NCBI GenBank assembly: GCA_049999765.1
Contig: JBNGIQ010009065.1
Location: 52,751-76,931, forward strand
DNA length: 24,181 nucleotides
Direction: 5' to 3'
Source: Phaeoceros laevis
Taxonomy: Eukaryota > Anthocerotophyta > Anthocerotopsida > Notothyladales
The notes below the pieces were generated by a model. It made no database searches. It was given only the letters and a program-made list of their open reading frames with translations, and was not told where the DNA came from. The position numbers were made by a program, and so were the translations under genes. The stretch's first letter is position 1; every line of letters begins with the position of its first letter. Below, piece after piece: positions 1-9,467 of this stretch.

Positions 1-3000
1 TATGTTCAGGGCGTGCAACCTGACCTGTCCGTGGACTGAAGACTCCTGAAGCACGTCTAGCACCACTTTGATCCCGTCTTGCTCTATCCACTGTTGCCTG
101 CCAGTTTCTTCAAGCACGAAGACCTCCAAAGTAGTCACTGCGCATTCTTTCAAACCCGTAGGAGGGGAGCCCTTGAGCACCTGCAGCAGCTCCTTGACAG
201 CTCCCTCCCCTCGCTTCAGGACATTGTCTCTGAAAACTGGGAACGCCAAGAAGAGTTTGCGCAATATCCTCATCGCTGTGGCTGCAGGGGGAGATGACGG
301 AAACTTGAGTGCACCGAGTAGGCGGTCCGGGAAGTCTCCTTGGAGTAGCTTGGCGACTGACTGCTGAGGCACGTCTGGCCAGGAGAGTTGACTCATGACA
401 CTCAACACCAAGTCCTGCATCCTGCCTGGGTCCTTGCCCATCTCGCTTAATGCACCCACATTCTCGGCCAGCTCAAGCTTTGCGGAGGGTTCTTTCACCA
501 GGGCATCCAACGCCTCTGCAGCAGGGATGCACCCAGAGCCCGCACTGCCAAGCAGGATACTGATGCCCTTTGCCTTAACAATTCGGTCCGCAGGTTGACA
601 AGGAGCTGAATGTGGGTTGGAGCTGTTGTCACCATCATCCTGGTCTGGTTTACGGGAAGCTAGCTTTGCTATACCCAGCGCTGCTACTGAACAGCATTCC
701 GTGGAGCGCTGCATCACGTCCAAAAGCACCTCGATGCCCCCATGCTCTAGCACCAACCTGCCAGTATCTGCATTCTCACATAGACGGACAAACGCCCCCA
801 CCATGGTTGGATCCACCTTTTCCCTCCTCAACTTACCTTTGACGGCCACCACCACAGTACCATGGTCCACATCTTGCAATGGCTTTCCACTGGTCACCAA
901 CTCTATCAAGGCAAGGGCTGCACCTTGGCTAGCTGCCGTATGGCTGCCAGACTGAAAGGCTTCCATCAGCAAACGCTGGCCTCCGGCCTGCACCACGAGA
1001 GGCTTGCAGTGAGTGTCACTGCACATCAGCGTTAGGCTCTCGTAAAGCTGCCCTCTCCACTCGGAATGGGCTGGAAGCTGCCAAGCAAACGATACCAGCC
1101 CAGCCAGCACATTGGTTTCCGAAGCCGCAACCCAGTCCCTGGCTACCTCCCATTTGTTGCATATGAGATGTACCAACGCCTTTGCTGCTTCCTCCTTGAA
1201 AGGAGTGGTCTCATTTTGGAGGAACTCCACAAAGTACATCAATGCTTTTCTTACCACCTCCTCCGAATCAGGCTCCGTATCTGACACCAGCATGCCAATG
1301 AGAGCAGCAGCCGCACCACTAACCTCATCCGGACCCTTGCTCTGTAAAACCTGTACAAGTTGTTTCAACGTCAGTGCTGTCCTCAATTGTTTGAGGATCT
1401 TGTGATCCGCTGTGGCCAGAATTTTCAACGCAACGATAGCGTACCCTCTGCACAGCTCGTTAGTATCATGGGCTGCCACTGAGCAGAAAGTCCCAAAGCA
1501 CGTTGGTACATCCTCCACCTCCACCCGCACTCCTTCGAAACCCTCGTACCACTCTGGAACCCTCAATAGAGAACACATCATCTTTAGTAAGCCGCTTCGC
1601 AATGTGGAGTCCCCTAGTTGTGGTTTGACAAGCTGTAGTAGCTGTGCCAGTCTCGTAGGGTCGAAGATAGGCCGCATATTTTTTATGCTTTCAGCACACA
1701 TCTCAAGGATCTGAATGCGAGACTTGACGGACGCTGTCTCTTGTAAGACGATGTCGGATAGAAAGACTACCTGGTCAGGCTCCAACCTGCAACCACCGTA
1801 CTTGAGCACATAACTAAGAAGCAAGATGCAGTCCTCCTCAGCCCCTCCAAGTCCCTTCTTGCCGTCTGTTAGATCCTCGATGATCTTGAGGAGCCTCGGG
1901 GCCAGAACTTTGTTACTTGGAATCTCCTTCGAAGAAACACCGGCCCCTCTATTTGACGCAACCCCACGCTCCAGGTCCTCGACCATGAACAGGAGAATTT
2001 TCACAGCCGCATTCCGTCCATCTCCTGCTGCCATTGTTTCAACCAACCAAACCAAATGCGTACCACCATCCTGCAACGCTGAAAAGATGCTATTCGATTG
2101 GGACGAGGCGACAACTTGTGCCAAAGCCACCAGAGCTTCCTGTACACCGAGGCCATTGCGGATAAGCTCCATCAACACCTCAACCACCACCTCATCTTTC
2201 CGCCCGTGGTTCTCCGCAATACTGGATTCCCGATGAGCCAAAAGACCCAATCCTGCGAGCCCTACTTTATGACCCTCACGGTCTCCAACAGCCAAATCAT
2301 AGAATGCGGTCACCAATCGATTCAGCGTCCTGGCAAAGCACAAGCATTCAAAGGAACCTTCCATGGCGTTCACCATCACTTGAGCTGCCCGGAGACGGCA
2401 ATTGGCTGTCCCTGTGCACATCAGAGCGACTAAGTGCTCCAATCCTTCCTCTCTCAAACAGATATGCACAACCTCCAGTTCGGTGTCGCATAAGACGTCT
2501 TCAGGAGGCCCATTCAATGCAGTCAAGTCCTCCAGGATGACTAGAGCTATCTCAAGTGAACCTGGTGGCCGCTCCCTTTCCGTTGATAGAGCGAATTTAA
2601 CAAGGTAACTGACTAGGCCATTGACCTGTATGATTTCCTTCCTGCCACGTACCCGCTTGCAATGAATTTGCAATGCAGTCAAACCCACAAGGATGCTTCC
2701 TGGACTTCTCGACTGAAACGCCTCGGCAGCATTTGGGACGTCCAACCTGCGAGCCGGAGGAAGTTGAGAAGGTACGTTTCGTGCCATCCGGTGCTGCGGC
2801 ATCCTGCGAGATTGCAAAAGACCGATAATGTATCAGCGGCTGACAAAACATAGACTAGGTGATGTAGAACAAACAAAACATTCCCTTCCGACAACTACGG
2901 CCTTGGACATGTGACACAGACAGAGTACTTATGCTGCTCGAAGTGCATGAGTATGAAGTAAAAGCTCGAGAACTCTCAAAAACAGCACAGCAGTTTCTGA

Positions 3001-4458
3001 ACGTACTGGAGGATGTTAGCCACAACTCGGTTTTCGACCGAAGATGTCACTTCTAGCCTCGTTGCAGCACACCTGCTGTCCGCAAGTAAACCCTCATTCA
3101 AACAGCTCCTGCAGTACGTGATGCCGGAGGGCAAGGCAATCACAGGGTCAGTGAACTGCATTCTGCAAATGGGGCACTGCAGTTCCTCCATGCTGCTGAT
3201 TGTCCTTGTACAGGCGTGACAACTTTTCTCTTCCAACTCGGAAATGACCAGCAATAGTTGTTCGTACAACTGGTCGGCCTTGGACTGCGCCCTCCACTCC
3301 TTGAACTCCTGCACAGCGATGCAAAACACATTTCAACCTAAAAGAGCTAGCTAACAGGAGCTGACCAATCGCGCAGTGTCATTGCAAGATTCAAATGTAA
3401 CAAGCACACCTCTTCATGTGTACAAAGTACCCACAACCGAGTTCAATGTTGGGAAGCAAACCATGACTCATGGATCAAATCTACAATCTGCTCATGAATT
3501 CCAACCACAGAGGGATAGTCCTCACAAACCTGCAAGTCGGTTCTTATGCTTTCCGGATCTGTATTGTAGTATTCTGCCAAGACCTGCATGGGGTCTGGGT
3601 TCTCCTGATTTTTGACAGCTTCAAGAACCTGCAGACAAAACAATCCCACAGGCATTTGTATCTACAACCGGCACAGACATTGTCATTTGACTTGTCTACT
3701 GCTTAATAACAGGAAGAGCAAGTGAATAAGTGGGACCTTCCGAATTTCTGCGTCCTCTGAGGCCGACCTGGTGGATTCTGCCTTGTGTTCATCTCTGAAC
3801 TTCCGCAGCAAATCAGTTGTATCTCTTAAGTCTTTCTTCAGGTCGCCTTGAAGCCCCACAGTCATCTGCCACGAGAGGGAGCAACATGAAAAACTGCCAG
3901 ACTCAGGTTACTCTGATATTACCCACAGTGCATGTTCCAAACAGAAGCTTGCTAGTATTGGCATTTCTGAGTTGCCACTTGCATTGTCAGGACTAGAGAA
4001 AGGTAGGCCACAAACCAGAATTACGGAACCCAAGCAGATCTGAATTTCATTCGAGACATCCTTCAAGTTTTCGTTCCAGGAAGCTGCCATGAGAGTCAAC
4101 TTAAAGTTGTTGCTCTTCGTCAAATCCTCCACGAACCTGAAGCAGCAAAGATGCCACCAGCCGAAAAATGTTGCTTGGAACCCATTGCCCAAATGTACAG
4201 TGAGTAGTACAAGTTTACAGTGTGCTCGTACCTAGCAGCTCTTCGAAGGGCTTCTACCAGGGCGTTAAGTGCCGCCTCGTCATTTGAGCTAAAATGTTTC
4301 CTGTCCTTAGCCTGTTTTTCAATCTGCTGCAGAACACCTCGGATAGTCTCGATCTGTTTGCTCAGAATTCTACATTTTTGACGAACCGTGCTGGCATTGT
4401 CGATCGCAGTGGCGATTTTCACCACAAGGCCTAGGCCCGTCGTTACTATGGTCTCCAT
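1..4458 (-). CDS. U-box / armadillo-repeat protein with MLKL-NTD-like N-terminus (partial, 3' end outside window)
   Basis: This is a probable E3 ubiquitin ligase or ARM scaffold protein. Model exons on the minus strand are 4458-4232, 4136-4025, 3865-3737, 3628-3530, 3308-3003 and 2793-1; all junctions are GT-AG and all phases agree, giving 1222 codons with no stop at the window edge. Residues 1 to about 155 form an amphipathic helical region (KCRILSKQIETIRGVLQQIEKQ) resembling the four-helix MLKL-NTD/MCA-type domain of plant ARM proteins. The U-box lies at about 232-290: CPICRMQFTDPVIALPSGITYC, then RCAATRLEV and NRVVANIL. The last exon is Leu/Ala-rich helical ARM-like sequence with no in-frame stop over 931 codons. 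The start at 4458 (METIVTTG) was preferred over an in-frame ATG at 4539. The last acceptor is less certain: a phase-2 donor with an acceptor at 2803 would also fit. Family (U-box, ARM) is seen; E3 activity is inferred. Confidence 0.82.
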
Positions 4459-5454
4459 TGACGTTTGAAGGATGGCTAGTGGGAAGTTGCTGTTACCGTC
4501 ACCAGACACGAAGGTTAGTGACATATACATGAAGTCCATGAGTATCTACTGGAACTGCATAATAAGGTTCAATTCAGAAAGCATATGAAGCTCCAACCTC
4601 TAAGATCATACACAACCGCCTTCCTACATGGCGTTTTCTAGCTGTACACCGTATTCAGTTCGCAGGTTAGGCCCATCCTTGGAAGTCAAGTACCCCAGGA
4701 GACCTACCTCATTGCTCTTTCAGAGGCCTAAAACAGACCAAAAAGGCGAACAACTGCAACCAGGGCGTCAATGGATCACCTGGTACAGTGAGATCCCCGC
4801 TACCCGATGTGCCACCATCTTTGGTCTTCATGCGTCCATGCCCAGAGCCGGCCCTCCAGCTCTGACATGGTTGAGTAAAGGTGCGATTCTGTTGGAGGCA
4901 CGCCCACTTCTTCATTTGATGATTTCAGGCTATCCAACGTCCTCCGAAGCTGGTTTTCAAACAAAGGATCTCGAAGACAGGCTGTGGTCAGATATCTCAG
5001 AGTTGCCACCCTGAGCAACACTGTCGATGTGTGCACAGCCGAACCACTGTGCATTGAACGAACCCTTCACTCCGATTGCTTGATCCTGAGACTCAACGAG
5101 GCAGCTGTAAGGCTGGTGTTGCTTGTGAGCTGGTACAACGTACTGTACGACAAACGCGTTGCGGCTTTGACTTTTGTCATTTTACGTTTCTGGCCCCTCC
5201 CAGCGGGATCAAGTTCCACAGGCACCTAACAGGTAATACCTGTTAATTATACCATTGAAAAAGGACCTCAGGAAAGCGACTCCGCGGCTACCGACAAACA
5301 CCAGGATGTCTACAATGAACCAGGCGACATGGTAGGAGAAGTGCACAAATGGTTGTAAGACTGACACTTACTGATACTAGGTGACTCCGCGCACTTGGCG
5401 GGGGAATCAATATTTGCAGCTTGCGCTGGTTAACCTTATTACTTTGCTGGAATT
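4459..5454. other. Intergenic region between PPR stop and U-box gene start
   Basis: It should hold the 3' UTR of the PPR gene and the promoter and 5' UTR of the U-box gene, since both run on the minus strand. Overlapping open frames exist on both strands at 4628-5054 (128 codons plus, 84 codons minus). None has a recognisable domain, and the minus frame looks only vaguely helical, so a 5' non-coding exon or chance openness is as likely as a gene. A perfect short palindrome sits at 5227-5245. Confidence 0.5.
5227..5245. repeat. Perfect 8+3+8 bp inverted repeat
   Basis: TAACAGGT-AAT-ACCTGTTA is an exact palindrome with a 3-bp centre. It lies about 210 bp beyond the PPR stop codon. It could be a protein-binding site or a small 3'-UTR hairpin; nothing else in the sequence tells which. 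It may also be chance. Confidence 0.5.
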
Positions 5455-8400
5455 TCAGTGTCTGTCTCCACATGAACAGGAGCCCTCCACAAAACGGTGG
5501 ATGCGGTGCGCATCTCTCACTACGATTTCTCGCTTTTCTACCCTCGACATAATCTTGGTGGCACTGTGGCAATCGTTGCACATGCGGAGGTTTTTGGTAA
5601 CTAGCAATGGTGTGCCGTCTGCAGTGTTCAGGAGACCATATGCCAATGCCAGTTTCTCAGCATGTCCACACAGGGCATTTTCCTTCTCGCCATCAGGCAC
5701 TGCCTTCAGCACCAACTCAGTGTGAGGTACGTGGCCTCCTTCTACCTTCAATTGGCGACCCACACTCATCAGCTTGGCAGAGACCTCAGCCTTGCCTTCT
5801 CCCACTATGAACTCGTGCACCCTGTTCCTGACTTCGATGCAGGCCTTTGCAGGCTTCTTCTTGACACCTGCACACTTTCGCAAGGTTTCTATTTCTTGTG
5901 CCTCTCTCCACCTGCCAGCATTGGCATAGATGGTACTCAGGAGCACATAGGCCGAGGCATTTTCAGGCTCTACGGCGATGATATGGCTGAAGCATCGCCT
6001 CCCACATTCCATGTCACCGTGGCTCTTGCAAGCACTCAGCAAAGATGTCCACCCCACCACCAGATCCTCGAATGGCATACTCTGCAACATCCTCTCTGCC
6101 TCGTTCAGCCGGCCTGACCGTCCAAGAAGATCCACCATGCAGTTATAGTGATGAAGAGTGGGCACAATACCGTAGTCCTCCATTTTCTTGAAGTACCACT
6201 CCCCCTCGTTTACCAGGCCTTGATGACTGCATGCCACAAGAAGACAGGTGAATGTGGCCTCATCCGGCTCGACACCTTGCTGCCGCATCTCTTCAAAGCA
6301 CTGCACTGCCATTCGGCCATCACTCTCCTCAGAATAGCCATTCAGCAGAGCAGTCCATGTGACAACACTCTTTTTGGTCAAACTGTCGAACACTTTCCGA
6401 GCATCCTCCATTCTGCCGCATTTTGCGTACATGTCAACCAGGCAGTTGCAAACAACCTCGTCACCTTCTAGGCCCCTCTGCTGAATTTGGGCATGAAGTT
6501 GGATCCCCTGATGTAAAGCTCCAACGCTGGTACATGCCTGAAGGAGGCATGCATAAGTGATTTCATTGGCCAGAACTAAGCCCTCCTGCTGCATACGCAT
6601 GTAAAGCTGTAGGGCTTCTTGACAGAGCCCATGTTGAGCATATCCAGCAATCAGGGCAGTCCATGTCACCACATCTTTTAAGGGCAAGTCTTCAAACACT
6701 CGATGAGCGTCCTCTAAAAACCCACATTTTGTATAGCCACTGATGATGGCATTTGATGCTGTCAAATCCCGAGTTGGCATATTGTCAAACACTTTGCGAG
6801 CATCTTCCAAACTGCCACATTTAGAGTACATATCCACTAGGCAACAGCCAATCATCACATCACCTTCCAGTCCTTTGGCTTGAATCTGTGTGTGAAGCAG
6901 CTTTCCTGTACGTAAAGCCCCAACCCCAACACTGCCACATGCCTGAAGAAGGCAGACAAATGTCACATCATTGGCCTCGGTGATGCCCGCCTGTTGCATT
7001 TCGGCATAAAGACCAAGGGCTTCTTGACCCCACCCATGTTGGGCATATCCTGCAATTATGGCGGTCCATGACACCACAGTCTTCATTGGCAAGTTTTCAA
7101 ACACTGCACGAGCATCCTCTAAGTTGCCACAATTGGCATAACCTGAAATCATGGCATTCCAAGTCGCTACATCTCTCTTCTGCATGTTGTCAAACACTCT
7201 GCAGGCATCCTCCAGACTGCCACATTTGGCATACATATCCACCAGGCAGCTGCCTACCTTCAAGTCACCGTCTAGTCCTCTCTTGCGAATCTGCGCATGA
7301 AGCTGCTTCCCCTGAAGCAAGTCACCGATGCTGGTGCATGCTTTCAGCAAGCAAACAAATGCTACAGCGTCAGCCAGAACAGTGCCTTCCTGTTGCATTC
7401 TGGCGTAAAGACAAAGTGCATCTTGTCCACGCCCATGTTGCACATATCCTGCAATCATAGCAGTCCACGTCACTACATCCTTCATGGGCAATCTTTCAAA
7501 CACGCAGCGAGCATCCTTTAGGTTCCCGCACTTTGCGTACATGTCTACCAAGCAGCTACCAATCTTCACTTCAGCTTCCAGTCCTCTTTCCTGAATCGTT
7601 GAATGAAGCTGTTTCCCGTGGTGTAAATCCCCCATGCTGGCACATGCTCTAAGAAGTGACACAAATGCTACAGCATTTGGTGAAGCTATGCCCTCTTGTT
7701 GCATGTCAGCATAAAGGATGAGAGCTTCTTGACCAAGGCCAAGCTGGACATATCCTGCAATCATGACATTCCACGTTACTACAGTTTTCGTGGGCATACT
7801 GTCAAATACTCGCCTTGCATCCTCTAAGCTCCCACATTTTGCATACATGTCCACTAAGCAGTTACACACAAAAACATCACCAGGGTCAACAGCGTCTGAA
7901 ATATCAGCATGGACCTCCTTGCCAGAAGCTAAATCCAAGGCAGTGGCGCATGCTTTAAGGACGGCTACAAATATATGGTTATCTGATTTTAGATTGGACT
8001 CTTTCAGTCTCTTGTACAGCTGTATAGCCTTCAGGGCCCGTCCATGTCGAGCATGTAACAAAATGATGGAAGCCCACATCTGGCGGCTTGGTGCAGACAC
8101 CTTGGAAAAGACCTGCATTGCTTCCTCCACCTTCCCATGAGAGGCATACATACAGATTAGCTGGTTGGCCAAAAATTTGTTCGACTCCTGTCCGCTTTGC
8201 GCAGTTAGAGCATGAACACGCTTGCCGAGAACCAGATCTTTCGTTTTAATGGACAGCTTCAGGCCATCATACAAGGTGGAACTGTCAACGTAAGATCCTC
8301 GCTGCACTTGAAGGTCCGAGTCACAAACTGAGAGCAGCCCGATGAAGTCCTCGCACAAGGTATCTCTGGATGAGGCCGCAGCGTTGGAAGTGGGCTGGCA

Positions 8401-8466
8401 TTTGAAGGGGATGCTCGGCCCTCGCCAAAGCACGGCAACATCTGACCTGCTAGCCGAAGTAGGCAT
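5455..8466 (-). CDS. PLS-class pentatricopeptide repeat protein with DYW:KP-type (DRH-ending) deaminase domain
   Basis: Single-exon, intact, 1003 aa. It should bind a specific organelle transcript through its PPR array and edit it through its DYW deaminase-like domain. The N-terminus is Ser/Ala/Arg-rich, fitting a transit peptide. About 18 P, L and S motifs run from about residue 100 to 800 (recurring LVDMYAKCGSLEDAR, VVTWTAMIAGY and LLQACTSVG), ending in P2-L2-S2, then E1 and E2. The PG box reads GVKKKPAKACIEV, with K871-P872 where classical proteins have PG and a Trp. The zinc sites are kept: HAE (H935, E937), CNDCH (C963, C966), and H987 with C997 and C999. The last three residues are DRH, not DYW, read from GAC AGA CAC TGA and not produced by a frameshift. 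From memory, KP plus GRP/DRH endings mark the clade confined to plants with U-to-C editing. Start 8466 is the first in-frame Met before typical PPR sequence. Confidence 0.95.
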   Translation of the reverse strand: MPTSASRSDVAVLWRGPSIPFKCQPTSNAAASSRDTLCEDFIGLLSVCDSDLQVQRGSYVDSSTLYDGLKLSIKTKDLVLGKRVHALTAQSGQESNKFLANQLICMYASHGKVEEAMQVFSKVSAPSRQMWASIILLHARHGRALKAIQLYKRLKESNLKSDNHIFVAVLKACATALDLASGKEVHADISDAVDPGDVFVCNCLVDMYAKCGSLEDARRVFDSMPTKTVVTWNVMIAGYVQLGLGQEALILYADMQQEGIASPNAVAFVSLLRACASMGDLHHGKQLHSTIQERGLEAEVKIGSCLVDMYAKCGNLKDARCVFERLPMKDVVTWTAMIAGYVQHGRGQDALCLYARMQQEGTVLADAVAFVCLLKACTSIGDLLQGKQLHAQIRKRGLDGDLKVGSCLVDMYAKCGSLEDACRVFDNMQKRDVATWNAMISGYANCGNLEDARAVFENLPMKTVVSWTAIIAGYAQHGWGQEALGLYAEMQQAGITEANDVTFVCLLQACGSVGVGALRTGKLLHTQIQAKGLEGDVMIGCCLVDMYSKCGSLEDARKVFDNMPTRDLTASNAIISGYTKCGFLEDAHRVFEDLPLKDVVTWTALIAGYAQHGLCQEALQLYMRMQQEGLVLANEITYACLLQACTSVGALHQGIQLHAQIQQRGLEGDEVVCNCLVDMYAKCGRMEDARKVFDSLTKKSVVTWTALLNGYSEESDGRMAVQCFEEMRQQGVEPDEATFTCLLVACSHQGLVNEGEWYFKKMEDYGIVPTLHHYNCMVDLLGRSGRLNEAERMLQSMPFEDLVVGWTSLLSACKSHGDMECGRRCFSHIIAVEPENASAYVLLSTIYANAGRWREAQEIETLRKCAGVKKKPAKACIEVRNRVHEFIVGEGKAEVSAKLMSVGRQLKVEGGHVPHTELVLKAVPDGEKENALCGHAEKLALAYGLLNTADGTPLLVTKNLRMCNDCHSATKIMSRVEKREIVVRDAHRIHRFVEGSCSCGDRH

Positions 8467-9132
8467 GTTCCCTGTGGAGGTTCACGCTCTCATCCGCACT
8501 ACCCAATATATTCAGAAGGTCGAAGCCATGGAAGACACTAGGCTGCCCAGCCGTGCCCTCAAACTCTCATTGGAGGACCATGCTCAGGCCCTGCCCACAC
8601 GACATGAATCTGGTACAGGCAATGGTTTCAAGGGCTGCAAAAGTGAAACCTGCAGGATATCCCAGTAGAAGAACTCTCTCCAGAAATCATCAAGCAAGCA
8701 TATCTAGATCAGGTCTGGGGCAAACCAGCACCATCCACTGAAGAATGGATGTATATGAGGGACTGCACAAATATCTCAGAATATGGCATACAGCAGTATC
8801 TACAAGCCAAGTTCCCCAAAAAACAGTGGCAGGCCCTGGCCAGATGGCGGACCTGCTCCACCCAGCTGGGGGCAATCACTTGTCGCTGGAGAACACAGGG
8901 CTCAGCTACCCCAACCTGCACCATATGCACCACCAAGGAGCCAGACAACGAGCACCACATGGCATTTAAATGCACAGCACTGGCTGAAATTCGACAACGA
9001 CACCTGCACCTACTGCTGGGGGCCCGCACAATTGCAGTTCTCAATGCATCAGCCCCTGAGGTCCTGGCACCGTTCATTCTAGCTTGTGAGAATGTCCCTG
9101 AGAACCTCCATGCACCCTCCACTCACCACTGA
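8463..9132 (+). mobile_element. 3' remnant of a LINE-like (non-LTR) retrotransposon ORF
   Basis: A coding-like stretch on the plus strand is open from about 8647 to the TAA-less end at the TGA of 9130-9132. It contains LARWRTCSTQLGAITCRWRT, then a zinc-knuckle pattern CTIC...EHHMAFKC followed by AEIRQRHL. This resembles the Cys-x2-Cys...His...Cys tail that follows the reverse transcriptase in plant LINE/RTE elements. Just upstream, in another frame, 8463-8600 (RTTQYIQKVEAMEDTRLPS) looks like part of the same ORF, so at least one frameshift separates them. No reverse-transcriptase core or 5' end is present. The remnant begins at the PPR start codon and runs head to head with it. A domesticated single gene cannot be excluded. 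Confidence 0.5.
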
Positions 9133-9467
9133 TTCACAAGGCACTTGGTTGTTGGTTAGTTTTGTCCCGTCCAGTCACCACTTACAGCCGCGCGGATTGT
9201 GCGTAGTCGTGTAGACATAAAGCTATCTACTATTTCATTTTTTCTCTCTTCTACGTAGTTAAAAACGGTCTTTAATGGTGACACCTTCATAAAAGCTGGA
9301 ATATATCCTTCCTGCTCCATTGGCCATGGAAGGACATGTGTTCCAATGACGCGTCTTGAGTGCTTTGGTTCAACATCATTTCATCGTCTGTCTGTCTGAA
9401 TTACAGAACACAAAATCTTGGGATGTCTTCTCTGTTTCCAGCAACCATTATATCATGGCACATATTC
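9133..9467. other. Intergenic tail between LINE-like remnant and VWA/Cache gene
   Basis: This holds the probable 3' tail of the LINE-like remnant (AT-rich from about 9215) and the 3' UTR of the minus-strand VWA/Cache gene. No open frame of note and no structured RNA were recognised. Confidence 0.4.

Noticed and set aside
68-2608. Many plus-strand open frames of 60-136 codons
   Set aside because: They lie opposite the continuous minus-strand ARM exon and have the Pro/Ser-rich composition of antisense reading.
4628-5054. Overlapping frames on both strands, possibly a small gene or an extra U-box exon
   Set aside because: No recognisable domain and no convincing splice link to the exon at 4458; reported only as intergenic.
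5455-5463. DRH ending as a frameshifted DYW
   Set aside because: No single-base shift yields GDYW. The KP box in the same protein shows a consistent KP/DRH subtype instead.
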